Shown here: positions 1-9,027 of the stretch, one piece after another
How positions within the stretch are numbered: the first letter of the stretch is position 1
Layout: each line of letters begins with the position of its first letter
Source of the DNA: JAICXG01 sp036825615
GTDB taxonomy: Bacteria > Verrucomicrobiota > Verrucomicrobiia > Chthoniobacterales > UBA10450
NCBI GenBank assembly: GCA_036825615.1
Contig: DAISXY010000013.1
Coordinates: 52,119-116,118, forward strand
Direction: 5' to 3'
Length of the DNA: 64,000 bases
The notes under the pieces: generated by a model
The model's input: the letters and a program-made list of their open reading frames with translations, nothing else
Databases searched by the model: none
Told to the model about the DNA's origin: nothing
Made by a program: the position numbers and the translations under genes

Positions 1-701
1 CCTTCCCAGCGCAAGAAGCCTGAGGGAGGCGGTGTTAGCCAGATGTTCGTGTCCGAAATCTTGATGAACAGCTTCGCGATCGCAGGGATCTCGGGCTTGA
101 TCATGAAGTGTTCGCCCCGAAGCAGACGATTCGACATCCGCATCTGGTCTACCCCGTGATAAGTCAGCTTAACTGAAACAACTCTCGGTTTCGGGGTGAA
201 ACCTACTGCCCTGAGCTCGACCGTTTCTCCTTTAACGAGCCGGTCGCGCAGGTTTTGCAGCGCCAAGACAAAACCAAAGCCGGCAAAAGTGCGGCCTTTC
301 TCGATTTCCACTTTCTCTGACCACGTCTTGGGACCGTCCTTCTCCTGTTTGCGCGCCGTGGCTTTACCGGAGTCAAACTCAACCGTGTACTCACGTTGCA
401 CCGAATCACCTTTGGTCTCGCGCCAGGACCATTGTTTCTGGATCAGTTCCGGGCGCTGTTCGAAGGAGGCCTGTTCGTCAATCCGGCGCCCCTCTGCCAG
501 GTCATAGCTAATCCGGATACGGAGCAGGTGATCTTCAATCTCCTGCCTGAAGTCGCCGCTCCCAAGCTTCTTGCCCTCGAGGTCGCGCATCACCGGATAG
601 GCATGAGCGGCACCTGAAAACTGCGTCATTTCAATCGCTGAAAGAGGTAAAGCAGCAAGAACAAGAGTAACTAACGAGACCAGAGCTCGGGAGCAAGTCA
701 T
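1..701 (-). CDS. Secreted protein of unknown function (3' end outside window)
   Basis: An open frame runs from an ATG at 701 to the left edge of the window without a stop (233 residues visible), so the C-terminus is missing. The first ~22 residues (MTCSRALVSLV..., hydrophobic, ending near LPLSAIE) look like a Sec signal peptide. The mature part is charged, with alternating strand-like stretches (KTWSEKVEIEKGRTFAGFGF) and no cysteine or catalytic motif I recognise. It lies downstream of and on the same strand as two other secreted proteins, 239 bp beyond the stop of the PKD protein, so it may be transcribed with them. I do not recognise the family. Confidence refers to it being a real exported protein. 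Confidence 0.7.
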   Translation of the reverse strand, partial: MTCSRALVSLVTLVLAALPLSAIEMTQFSGAAHAYPVMRDLEGKKLGSGDFRQEIEDHLLRIRISYDLAEGRRIDEQASFEQRPELIQKQWSWRETKGDSVQREYTVEFDSGKATARKQEKDGPKTWSEKVEIEKGRTFAGFGFVLALQNLRDRLVKGETVELRAVGFTPKPRVVSVKLTYHGVDQMRMSNRLLRGEHFMIKPEIPAIAKLFIKISDTNIWLTPPPSGFLRWE

Positions 702-940
702 GGTGATTCCGCGCCGTCGGCGCTGAGAATCGCTCGTCCCGGCCTGCATGCGTCCGCTTTTATCAAACTTTCATGATCCGTCATTCTCACGTCCTATTGC
801 TTCGGAGTTCGCCGGTATCGATCGCTTCCAAGCGCATGGTTGAATCCCCGCCACAGCTCACCGACCTCCGGTGCAAACCGGCATCGCATTTAGCAGTGAT
901 TTTGTCTTTGTCTCTCGCGGTTGTTGTTCTTTTGGCGGAG

Positions 941-3799
941 CTATTGGACCACAATCTGCTGACTAGTTGTTCCAGATCCGCTGCGATTGTCGAACACCGT
1001 CAGTGAGATTGTGTAGGTGCCCGCACGGGTGAAGGTGTGGAATGCGGTCCGGCCAAAATATGAGCCGCCGTCGCTAAAATGCCACTCAAAGTTACCCAGC
1101 GCGCCGTCCGGATCGTATGACCCGTCGGAGGTCAGTGTGACATTCAGCGGCGCCTTCCCCGTAGGCGGATCGCTCTTGAATTTCGCCACCGGTTTTTGGT
1201 TTGGCGCGGTTGCATCGATCGCCACCGTGTTTGTACTTGTCGCACCGAGATTGTCGGTCACGGTAAGGAGCGCGACGTACTCGCCCGGAACACTGTAGAT
1301 ATGCTGTGGATTGGCAAGATTGGAAGTTGCGCCGTCGCCAAAGTCCCACGCATAGGAGGCGATCGATCCGTCGAGATCAGTGCTACCGGCGGAGCTGAAG
1401 TTAACGCTTAAAGGCGTGTCGCCGCTATCGGGGGTTGCAGTCGCGACGGAGACTGGCCACTGGTTACCACCTGCGCCCCGCAGTTGATAGCCGACTCGAT
1501 AGGAATCAAACTGCAGATTACGGAGAACGGAACCAGTCAACAGGGTCAGGCCGTTCCCGGCGGTGACGTTCGGCCAGCCTTCGGCCGTCGGGGAGCTGGA
1601 AAAAACAAAACCCATCGGGTCCACCTTTGCTCCGTCAGCCGTAACTCGCAGGCCGAAGAGGTCACTGCGCACATCGAGCTGATTAAGGGTGAAAAGGGCG
1701 AAACGATTCACCTGATCGTCGTAGATGACGACATAGTGGGTGCCGTTCCAGACCGCCTTTGGGCTGTATTGGTTGCCGGACCAGGGAGTGAGATTAACGG
1801 CGGCTTGATGAGTGCCATCGGCGTTTACGATCACGCCGACAAGATCAGTCTCGACTGTGCTCGAGACCGGCGCGGACTGAAGCGCCAGGGCTCTGGTTCC
1901 GTCAGAGGCCACAGCGACGTCGACGACGCCGTTACCCGGCGCGCCGGACGGCCCATAAATGAAAAAGCTGTTACTCTTCGTGCCATCCAGGTTGACAAAC
2001 GCACCGTAGGTCGAGCCAACCGGGTTATCATGAGTCGTATTAGCGCGAAAGACGGTCAGCCAGCGGTTAGTGACGGTTGTGACGGAGACCGAAACGCAGA
2101 AGGACGGTCCGACCGAGAAGCCGTTCGGATCCAGCACCGTTCCCGTTGTTCCATTCACCCGTGACACCACAGGCACGATTACTTCGGGGTTATTATTCAC
2201 GAACTGTCGAGCGATAATCAGAAAGGTGTCCCCGACAGCCGAAACCTCCGTCGGGCCAAAACCCGGCATAACGAGGAAAGGAGCTGCGTCGACCAGATTT
2301 CCGTCCTGATTAATGCGCTGGGCGACGATCCCGGTTGGGTTGCCCCAGGTGGCGAGATAGAGCGCGCCATTCCAGGCAACCGAAGGAGCGCTCGGTCCGC
2401 TCGTGGCTGGTCCGCTTGCCAGTTGGATGGGACTACGCGTGAGAGCGCGGCCATTGAGATCTAATGGTTGTGCCATGATCCGGTTGGTTCCTGAGATATC
2501 GCTCCGGAAAACGATCATCGAGCCGGTGGCGCCCATGGCTGCGTCGTTTCGGGTTTGGGCTGGCGCAGCGGCCCCGATCGGAGTGGTACGGCCGGCGATG
2601 TTGGTTGAGGAAACATGTGCGGAAAGAGTGTCGTACTCACCCGCCTGGAGAACGCTCCAAACTACCTGGAAGCCGCCCGAGCCGGTCGAAGCGGTTGGGC
2701 CGGACATCGGTCCAGGAACTAAAACTCCGCCCGGATCGAGCACCGTTCCATCCGCAACGACGCGCGCAGTGAACAGCTTATTGTTTGAGGACCAGGAGAC
2801 TCGAAAGTTTGTTCCATCCCAGGTCACAAAGGCATTGGTAAAACCATCCGGTTTACTTGCGTTATTTGAGATCACGATGCCGTTGCCATCGAGTTTGACG
2901 CCAGCCGTGGAGATCCGGGAGCCAGTCACCTGATCGACAAAATTGACCGGCTGAAACCAGACCGCATAAAATTGCGAACCGCTGGAAGTGAGATCGGTCA
3001 CAACGTGACCTGAGACCAGGGTAAAAGGCGCGGGATCCAGCAGGTTCAGGGCGGAATCGAAGCGCAAGGCTTTCGTGTCGGAGAAGTCGGCCCAGGTAAA
3101 AAGGAAGACCCCATTGGCGTAAGCCAGCCTAAGATTGGAGCGAAGGAAGTAAGTCGAGGGGACAAGGACAGTCGGCCCCTGTATGACTGTTCCGGTCGCT
3201 GTTACCCGGAGCACATCCAGCGCGCTATTAGAATCACTTTCCATGAAGGTCACGAACCAGTCCATGCCATCACTCGCTACCGTCCAGGAACTGCCGGCAG
3301 GTGTGACATTGCGAATTTTAATCGGAACCGGATCGAGGACGACGCCGGCGGGCGAGACACGCACCGCTTCGAGCGAAGCCTGGTAATAGAAACCAGTTCC
3401 ATTGACATCGACGCTTTCAAACAGGACCAGCCAGTTAGTTCCATTCCAGACCACCTGTGGATTGCTCTGGGCCGCCTTTTCCTGAGTCACGGGAATGGGC
3501 ACGCGGTCGATCGTTTTGCCGTTGACATCGAGGCGGACGGCATAGATGTCACTAGAAGTCTCCCATTCAAGAGAAGGAAAGGGCAGACTGGTTGGGAAGG
3601 CGCGCTTATCCTGCCACGCTGCAAGAGTCATGTTTGCGCCATTCCCTATCTCCGGGGCCAGCTGGTCACCGGAGGCAAGGCCGATCTTCTTATCGCCGGG
3701 AACAAATTTCGGAGGAGTGATGAAGGCGGTCTGCGCGAAGAGACTCGTCGCCAGGCAAGTTGAGGTAAGGCAAAGGATCGAGAGGTACTGGTTCTTCAT
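941..3799 (-). CDS. Large secreted protein with two C-terminal PKD domains
   Basis: 952 residues. A signal peptide (MKNQYLSILCLTSTCLATSL then FAQ) is followed by ~760 residues of irregular beta repeats with the recurring pattern 'W(N/D)GTN(W/F)...V', as in secreted propeller proteins. Two PKD (polycystic kidney disease) beta-sandwich domains follow, at about 785-865 and 870-950; diagnostic strings are 'YAWDFGDG', 'YSVPGEYVALLTVTDN' and 'FEWHFSDGG'. PKD domains usually mediate protein or polysaccharide contacts outside the cell. Its ATG lies 2 bp after the TGA of the upstream BNR-repeat gene and there is no obvious Shine-Dalgarno sequence, which suggests translational coupling in a two-gene operon. 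No catalytic residues are apparent; binding or adhesion is inferred. Confidence 0.85.
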   Translation of the reverse strand: MKNQYLSILCLTSTCLATSLFAQTAFITPPKFVPGDKKIGLASGDQLAPEIGNGANMTLAAWQDKRAFPTSLPFPSLEWETSSDIYAVRLDVNGKTIDRVPIPVTQEKAAQSNPQVVWNGTNWLVLFESVDVNGTGFYYQASLEAVRVSPAGVVLDPVPIKIRNVTPAGSSWTVASDGMDWFVTFMESDSNSALDVLRVTATGTVIQGPTVLVPSTYFLRSNLRLAYANGVFLFTWADFSDTKALRFDSALNLLDPAPFTLVSGHVVTDLTSSGSQFYAVWFQPVNFVDQVTGSRISTAGVKLDGNGIVISNNASKPDGFTNAFVTWDGTNFRVSWSSNNKLFTARVVADGTVLDPGGVLVPGPMSGPTASTGSGGFQVVWSVLQAGEYDTLSAHVSSTNIAGRTTPIGAAAPAQTRNDAAMGATGSMIVFRSDISGTNRIMAQPLDLNGRALTRSPIQLASGPATSGPSAPSVAWNGALYLATWGNPTGIVAQRINQDGNLVDAAPFLVMPGFGPTEVSAVGDTFLIIARQFVNNNPEVIVPVVSRVNGTTGTVLDPNGFSVGPSFCVSVSVTTVTNRWLTVFRANTTHDNPVGSTYGAFVNLDGTKSNSFFIYGPSGAPGNGVVDVAVASDGTRALALQSAPVSSTVETDLVGVIVNADGTHQAAVNLTPWSGNQYSPKAVWNGTHYVVIYDDQVNRFALFTLNQLDVRSDLFGLRVTADGAKVDPMGFVFSSSPTAEGWPNVTAGNGLTLLTGSVLRNLQFDSYRVGYQLRGAGGNQWPVSVATATPDSGDTPLSVNFSSAGSTDLDGSIASYAWDFGDGATSNLANPQHIYSVPGEYVALLTVTDNLGATSTNTVAIDATAPNQKPVAKFKSDPPTGKAPLNVTLTSDGSYDPDGALGNFEWHFSDGGSYFGRTAFHTFTRAGTYTISLTVFDNRSGSGTTSQQIVVQ

Positions 3800-3801
3800 G
3801 G

Positions 3802-5811
3802 TCAGTTATCGTTTGTACGAAGTTCGAACGTAGGAGTGGAAGGCGGTAGGCTGCGCGATCGGTTGAAATCTTGTGAGGGAATGGTTTCCCGCGGTCGTTC
3901 GGGTGCGAATGAGCCAGAGCCGGTGCGCTTCCAGATGCTGCCGGGCACGTCGTCGATGTCCTGATCCTGGCCTCCGGCCCAGCCGGTCTCAGGGTCAAGG
4001 AACTCGAGACAGAACCACGCGGTGTTCGATGGGCGCTCAATCGTCCAGGTTGCACCGGCATCGCTCGTCCGGGCAATCTCCTCGATACCACCTATCCAGG
4101 CGTTTGTCGGATCAACCGCAAAGACTGAGAAGCTGACGGATAAGCCGGTGCTCTGTGGAAGCCAGGTTGCACCGCCGTCAGTGGTGTGAAGTTGCTCCCC
4201 TCCGGCCGCCCAGCCATTGTTCAGGTCGGCAAAGGAAACATCGAGCAGGTTATTAGCATGGGAGGCATCGCGCTGTAAGATCCAGGTCGCGCCGCCATCG
4301 GTCGACTTCAAGATCTTGCCGCCTTCCCCGACTGTCCAGCCTGTCTGTGTTCCTGGCAGAAAACGAACGGCACCGAACCAGGCACCCCCCTTTGGGTGAG
4401 GCACGGCAGTCCAAGTGACTCCAGCATTGGTGCTACGATAGACCGCGTCGATATTGCCGGAAACCGCCACCAGTGTCTGACTATCGACAATGGCAAGCCC
4501 GCTAAGTGCGCCAGTGTTAATGACGTTGAGTGACTGCCATGTCTTGCCACCATCAAGGCTGTGCCAAACCCAGCTGGTACTCGTAAACAGACCGTTGATG
4601 ACCGCCCAACCTTCGTTGTTATCGAGAAAGGCAATATCCGCGGTATTGGAGCAGGTGTCGCAATCGATCTGGAGTTGAATGATCGAGCGCTCCCACTTCT
4701 TACCTCCGTTAACCGTGTAAAGCACTTCGCTATTGTTGTTTGCGGTCCAGAGATGATTCTCGTCCGTGCGCGCGAAGCGGAAAGGCCTGGTCGGTGAACC
4801 GCTCCCGCGACTGAACCAGCGGGTCGCATTTGTCGTGGTAAAAATGGAGTTACCGTTTCCAACCGCAACGGCGGTCGTGGCGTTGGCAACATCGAGCCCG
4901 TTGAAGGGGTAACGGTTCGCTGGATCGGCAAAGACCCCGCCGAGAAGAAGTGACCAGGTCTGCCCGCCGTTTGTGGTGTGAAGAATGGTGCGCAAAATTC
5001 CCACGGCCCACCCATTCTGCGAATCGGCAAAACGGATTTCGGTGGCGTCCGCTCCGGATGGCACTGACTGAGTGACCCAGGTAGCGCCGCCATCAGTCGT
5101 ATGCAGGATCGTGCTGTTGCCGCAGACCCAGCCCTCGACTGAGCTAACGAAGCTCACGCCGGTGAAAAACTTGCTGGTGTCGTGCCGCTGGCGAACCCAG
5201 CTCACACCCCCGTCGGTCGTGTTATAGACACTCCCTTCCGCTCCCACCACCCATCCAGTGCTCGTATTGACAAAGTCGAGGCCAACGAGATTACCGAACA
5301 GAGGAATCGATTGCGCGCTCCAGGTCTTGCCGCCGTCGATCGTCTTTCTTACTTCTCCAAAGCCGCAGGCATAGGCCGTCATCGCATCGACCAGGTCCAC
5401 GTCGTACATTGTGCCGGCTTGGGTGGAACTTAGGAGCCAGGTCGTGCCCCCGTCGGTCGTGTAACGAAACTCGTTTCCTACTGCGACCCCATGAAGTGCA
5501 TCCGCAAACGAGATTCCATTGAGCTGACGAAAGAGAGAGCCCTGTTGTTTCCAAGTCTTTCCACCGTTGAGGGAATGCCAGATAGTGGCATGGTCACCAG
5601 TGACCGGGCGGGAGACGGCCCAAGCCTCAGTAGCGGAAATCATATCCACGTCTTGGAAATCCCACGGGGTAGGTATTGGCTCTTGTTTACGCCAATTCGA
5701 TCGCGCGTCGGGTGATGAGAGACTGGCGCTCTCGTTTGTCGCGAGTGAAAGGGAGGGGAGCGCGAACGCGAGGAAGAGCCAGGCTGACAATTTGCAAGCT
5801 CTAGATTTCAT
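3802..5811 (-). CDS. Secreted Ycf48/BNR-type beta-propeller protein
   Basis: 669 residues from the ATG at 5811 (a TTG two codons earlier is possible). A signal peptide (MKSRACKLSAWLFLAFALPS) precedes about a dozen copies of a BNR/Ycf48-like unit: 'TTDGG.TW..Q', with 'GWAVG' or 'GWVCG' blade turns. The family includes sialidase-like and photosystem II assembly-like propellers, but such proteins in heterotrophs are generally unassigned; I see no sialidase RIP motif. It is the first gene of a two-gene operon with the PKD protein. Two GTTAC-N6-GTTAC direct repeats lie upstream (5874-5889 and 6107-6122), the same motif found upstream of the adjacent response regulator, so it is a likely target of that two-component system. 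Confidence 0.85.
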   Translation of the reverse strand: MKSRACKLSAWLFLAFALPSLSLATNESASLSSPDARSNWRKQEPIPTPWDFQDVDMISATEAWAVSRPVTGDHATIWHSLNGGKTWKQQGSLFRQLNGISFADALHGVAVGNEFRYTTDGGTTWLLSSTQAGTMYDVDLVDAMTAYACGFGEVRKTIDGGKTWSAQSIPLFGNLVGLDFVNTSTGWVVGAEGSVYNTTDGGVSWVRQRHDTSKFFTGVSFVSSVEGWVCGNSTILHTTDGGATWVTQSVPSGADATEIRFADSQNGWAVGILRTILHTTNGGQTWSLLLGGVFADPANRYPFNGLDVANATTAVAVGNGNSIFTTTNATRWFSRGSGSPTRPFRFARTDENHLWTANNNSEVLYTVNGGKKWERSIIQLQIDCDTCSNTADIAFLDNNEGWAVINGLFTSTSWVWHSLDGGKTWQSLNVINTGALSGLAIVDSQTLVAVSGNIDAVYRSTNAGVTWTAVPHPKGGAWFGAVRFLPGTQTGWTVGEGGKILKSTDGGATWILQRDASHANNLLDVSFADLNNGWAAGGEQLHTTDGGATWLPQSTGLSVSFSVFAVDPTNAWIGGIEEIARTSDAGATWTIERPSNTAWFCLEFLDPETGWAGGQDQDIDDVPGSIWKRTGSGSFAPERPRETIPSQDFNRSRSLPPSTPTFELRTNDN

Positions 5812-5873
5812 AGGCAATTCGCTCTGTTGTGGCGATGTTCGAGAAACCGCGTCCCTGCGGCTGTGAAAAAAAG

Positions 5874-5889
5874 GTTACATGGTTGTTAC
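5874..5889. promoter_or_regulatory. Candidate response-regulator operator, copy 1
   Basis: Direct repeat GTTAC-ATGGTT-GTTAC, with the half-sites exactly 11 bp apart, one helical turn as is typical for OmpR/PhoB-family regulators. It is centred about 70 bp upstream of the BNR-repeat gene start. The identical architecture recurs at 6107 and 8236, and with one mismatch at 12014. Function is inferred from recurrence, spacing and position. Confidence 0.55.
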
Positions 5890-6106
5890 CTTTTCGAATG
5901 GCCACCGACTGCTTCGGGGCGGCGCCGGTCACCTCCTGAGTGTAATAGGTCTGGCAGCGCATTCGCCTGCGAGCCCATAGCTGTCGTTTCTGACCTTGTC
6001 CGAAACTGCGGATCCGTGTCGATGAAGGCGCGAATGAAACAGTAGATGCAATGCTCAAGCCACCAGCAGGGTGGCCGCTTCATGAAGGGGGGACAAACCG
6101 GCAAAA

Positions 6107-6122
6107 GTTACGCGGTTGTTAC
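6107..6122. promoter_or_regulatory. Candidate response-regulator operator, copy 2
   Basis: Direct repeat GTTAC-GCGGTT-GTTAC with an 11-bp period. It overlaps the last codons and TAA stop of the histidine kinase and lies about 300 bp upstream of the BNR gene. The overlap with coding sequence weakens the case for this copy alone, but it matches copy 1 at both half-sites and in the GGTT part of the spacer. Confidence 0.45.
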
Positions 6123-7490
6123 CGCACCGGAGGTCACTCCTGAGCTAAGATTCGGGAGCCGGACCTTTAGCTCTGTCCAACTGAGATCGGCACGCTCGAG
6201 CGAGATCTCGCCGCCATGAGCACGAGCGAGTTCGCGCGCGGTGCTGAGGCCAAGACCGCTGCCCGCAATTCGTTCATCGCCCCGCGCACGGGAGAAGCGC
6301 TCGAAGAGATGCGGGACGCGCTCAGGCGGAATGCCGGCTCCGGTGTTCCCGACAGAGAACTCGACGCAGCCGTTGTGCGCCATGGCCGTAACGCGGATGC
6401 GGCCGCCGCGCTGGTTGTACTTGACCGCATTCTCGAGCAGGTTCTGCGCGATCATCCCAACGTAGATGCGATCGGCGTGAATCGGCAGATGGGCCGGGAC
6501 GTCTTTTTCGACAGTAAGGTCGAGGGGGTCCGCGAGCGCGACGGCGTCGTCGAGCACGCCTTCGAGCACCTCACTCAGATCGAACTCTTCCCGGTGAAGA
6601 TCGAGCCGGCCGGCATCGGCGCGGGCAAGGAGCAGCAGGGTATCGGCGACAGAGTTGAGCTGGTGAACGCGATGGAGCAAGCCCTCGGCGGTGGCCTGGG
6701 TACTCGGGCCGCATTCGGCATCGGCGAGGATTTCCTCGATGCCGGCGCGTAGGACGGCGATGGGAGTTTTGAGATGATGCGAAGCGTCGGCGGAGAAGCG
6801 GGCGGATTGTTCGAAACTGCGCTGCAAGCGTTCAAAGGCGGCGTTAAGCACCTCGATCAGGCCCGCAATCTCATCCCCGGTCGGCGGCACCGGGAGGCGT
6901 TGATCAAGGCGCCGCGCAGTGATCTGGGCGGCGGCCTGCCGGATTTCTTCCACTGGGGCGACGGCTTTGCTCGCGACCCAGCGGCTTCCCAGAATGACAA
7001 CGAGAAGAACGGTCGGCACGGCCGCGAGCATGCCGCGGAAAATGTCCTTTGCGATCTGGTTAATCTCCTTCAAATCAGAGCCAACGCGCAGACTCAGGCC
7101 ATCGTGGTCGAATTCTCCCATCCGAATGCTCTGTCCGCCGATGCGGCGGGTGTGAACCTTCGCGATTCCATCGCTGGCGAGTGGCTGGCGAAGGTTAGGC
7201 GAACGATAAAGCAGGTTTCCGTGTGAGTCGGTGACCTCGACCAGGCGCTTGCGCAAGGCGAGCGGAACGAAGATTTCGTTGAAGGACCGGCCGGCGGTGA
7301 CAGGATCGCGCTGGAAATGCTCGACATCGCGAAAAAGCTCCTGCGCATCGGTCGTCAGGCGGCGGTCGAAGGCCGCGATCTCTTCGTGCCGCATCACTGT
7401 CCAGGTGGTGATCGCGCCGGCGACCGTGGCGGCGATGGCGAGCAACGCGGCGTAGAGCGCCAGTTTCCAGCGAAGTGGCCATCGGTTCAT
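6108..7490 (-). CDS. Sensor histidine kinase (HAMP, HisKA, HATPase_c)
   Basis: 460 residues from the ATG at 7490, which overlaps the regulator's stop codon (ATGA, 7487-7490). A longer frame back to 7631 would run through the regulator's conserved C-terminus, so I reject it. Order of parts: TM1 (WKLALYAALLAIAATVAGA), a periplasmic sensor of ~130 residues, TM2 (AVPTVLLVVILGSRWVA), HAMP, the HisKA box 'SADASHHLKTP' with H238 as the expected phospho-acceptor, an N-box (LLENAVKYN) and G-boxes ('GNTGAGIP', 'GSGLGLS'). It autophosphorylates and passes phosphate to the co-transcribed regulator. The signal is unknown, but the neighbouring cupredoxin and porin hint at an envelope, metal or redox cue. 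Confidence 0.92.
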   Translation of the reverse strand: MNRWPLRWKLALYAALLAIAATVAGAITTWTVMRHEEIAAFDRRLTTDAQELFRDVEHFQRDPVTAGRSFNEIFVPLALRKRLVEVTDSHGNLLYRSPNLRQPLASDGIAKVHTRRIGGQSIRMGEFDHDGLSLRVGSDLKEINQIAKDIFRGMLAAVPTVLLVVILGSRWVASKAVAPVEEIRQAAAQITARRLDQRLPVPPTGDEIAGLIEVLNAAFERLQRSFEQSARFSADASHHLKTPIAVLRAGIEEILADAECGPSTQATAEGLLHRVHQLNSVADTLLLLARADAGRLDLHREEFDLSEVLEGVLDDAVALADPLDLTVEKDVPAHLPIHADRIYVGMIAQNLLENAVKYNQRGGRIRVTAMAHNGCVEFSVGNTGAGIPPERVPHLFERFSRARGDERIAGSGLGLSTARELARAHGGEISLERADLSWTELKVRLPNLSSGVTSGAVTTA

Positions 7491-8152
7491 GGCTCGGGGC
7501 GAATCGTGTAGCCGAGGTGACGCACGGTATGAATGAGCGGCGGCGCGTCGATTTTGCGGCGCAGCCGGCTGATGAACACCTCGACCAGTTTCATGTCGTA
7601 TTCGTGCTCCCGGTCCCACACTTTCTCGCAAAGTTCAGTCCGTGAAAAGACTCGACCCGGCTCGCGCATTAAGACCCGGAGCAAAGTCAGCTCGCGGATC
7701 GAGAGATCAATCTTGCGCGGCCCGCGGCGCAGTTCGTTGTTCGTGAGGTCGAGGACGAGATCGGCGATCTGAAGTTTGAGCGGAGCTTTTTCCGCATAGC
7801 GGCGCCCGAGCGCGTTCACTCGCGCGACCAATTCCTGCATCGCGAACGGCTTCGCGAGATAATCGTCCGCGCCGAGGGCGAGACCGGCGACCCGGTCATT
7901 CAATTCCCCGCGCGCGGTGAGAATAATGACGCGGCTGTCGACATGATTTTTGCGCAGACGGCGGAGCACTTCAAAGCCGTCAATCCCCGGCAGCATCACG
8001 TCGAGCACAATGAGATCGAAGCGCGTCGCCTCGGCTGCCTTCAAAGCAGCATCGCCTTCATGCGAGACGACCGTTTCGTGCCCGGCCGCGTTCAGGGCGC
8101 GGGAGATGTGGCGGGCGAGGCGAACTTCATCTTCAACGACAAGGATATGCAT
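7487..8152 (-). CDS. OmpR/PhoB-family response regulator
   Basis: 221 residues, full length for the family. The receiver domain (1-~115) carries the acidic pair in 'VVEDEVR', the phospho-acceptor D51 in 'IVLDVMLPG', T79 in 'ILTARGE' and K101 in 'YLAKPF'. The C-terminal winged helix (~125-220) has the typical 'LSIRELTLLRVLMREPGRV' recognition region and ends 'HTVRHLGYTIRPEP'. It precedes and overlaps its kinase by 4 bp. A GTTAC-N6-GTTAC repeat lies 84 bp upstream of its start in the divergent promoter region, suggesting autoregulation. The highest similarity I can judge is to the CusR/CopR/QseB group; that is an impression, not a measured result. Confidence 0.93.
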   Translation of the reverse strand: MHILVVEDEVRLARHISRALNAAGHETVVSHEGDAALKAAEATRFDLIVLDVMLPGIDGFEVLRRLRKNHVDSRVIILTARGELNDRVAGLALGADDYLAKPFAMQELVARVNALGRRYAEKAPLKLQIADLVLDLTNNELRRGPRKIDLSIRELTLLRVLMREPGRVFSRTELCEKVWDREHEYDMKLVEVFISRLRRKIDAPPLIHTVRHLGYTIRPEP

Positions 8153-8235
8153 GCTGCAATTAAGAGTAGTGCGCCGGCAAAATCAGGCACGGCCGAATTG
8201 TTGATCGCCTGAAATCAGAGAGCGAGTCGCGAAAT

Positions 8236-8251
8236 GTTACGAGCTTGTTAC
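8236..8251. promoter_or_regulatory. Candidate response-regulator operator, copy 3, in divergent promoter
   Basis: Direct repeat GTTAC-GAGCTT-GTTAC with an 11-bp period, in the 227-bp space between the regulator (leftward) and the cupredoxin operon (rightward). A single bound dimer could control both directions. The half-sites are identical to copies 1 and 2. Confidence 0.55.
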
Positions 8252-8379
8252 TTTTCCTGCCCTGTTTATCGAGAGACCGATGAATAGAATCCGGGCCGTC
8301 TTTGCCGCGCCGGGTTCGGCGCTGAATCTTCGCCAACGTTATGCCGTCAAACCTGCAATCTGCTAAGCTGGGCGCATTC

Positions 8380-9027
8380 ATGAGGCGTTTTGTTCTCCTG
8401 CTGCTGGCTACTTGCAGCCCGTTTTGTTTTCAAGCTTCATCGCTTGGCCAGGCAACAGTTGAGGGCACGGTAGCGTTGCCGAAAACGCACACCGCACGGG
8501 TAGTCAACGAACGCTACGAGATCGTGAGCGAAGGTGGGGTGCTTAAGACCGATCCGCCCCGCGCCGTGGTCTACCTCGAAGGCGATTTTCCGAAACCGAA
8601 ATCCTTCCCGCTGCGCGCCATGACACAGAAGGATCTCACCTTTCATCCGCGGCTCCTGCCGATCGAAATCGGAACCAAGGTCGAGTTCCCGAACCTGGAT
8701 GACACCTATCACAACATCTTTTCCTACTCGCCGGCGAAGCGATTCGACCTCGGACGTTATCCGCCTAACGAAAAGCCGACTCCAGCGGTGGTCTTCGACC
8801 GCCCCGGCCTGGTGACGGTGCGGTGCGATATTCACGAGCACATGCGCGCGCTTATTCTGGTGCTCGACACGCCCTACTTCGCAATCAGCGATCCCGCCGG
8901 GCATTTTCGGCTGACTGATCTGCCCGCTGGTCATTTTGTTCTCAAGGCCTGGGTGAGCAGCAAGCTAACGCGAGAGCAACCCGTCGCCCTCGTCACGGGC
9001 GAGGTGCGCCACGCAGATTTTCCGTGA
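8380..9027 (+). CDS. Exported cupredoxin-domain protein (methylamine-utilisation-like)
   Basis: 215 residues from the ATG at 8380, chosen because MRRFVLLLLATCSPFCFQAS is a good signal peptide; a start at 8341 would put a charged stretch in front. The central domain has the type-1 copper ligand pattern: a His in 'TYHNIFSY' and a Cys-x2-His-x2-Met cluster in 'RCDIHEHM'. A small C-terminal domain (SDPAGHFRLTDLPAGHFVLKAW) resembles the carboxypeptidase regulatory-like fold. It probably binds copper or carries electrons in the periplasm. The stop overlaps the GTG of the next gene, a sensor kinase (GTGA), so it is the first cistron of a tight three-gene operon. A role as the ligand-sensing partner of that kinase is inference. 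Confidence 0.85.
   Translation: MRRFVLLLLATCSPFCFQASSLGQATVEGTVALPKTHTARVVNERYEIVSEGGVLKTDPPRAVVYLEGDFPKPKSFPLRAMTQKDLTFHPRLLPIEIGTKVEFPNLDDTYHNIFSYSPAKRFDLGRYPPNEKPTPAVVFDRPGLVTVRCDIHEHMRALILVLDTPYFAISDPAGHFRLTDLPAGHFVLKAWVSSKLTREQPVALVTGEVRHADFP

Noticed and set aside
7490..7631. N-terminal extension of the first histidine kinase
   Set aside because: It would lie wholly within the regulator's conserved DNA-binding domain; the ATG at 7490 gives a normal TM start and an ATGA overlap.
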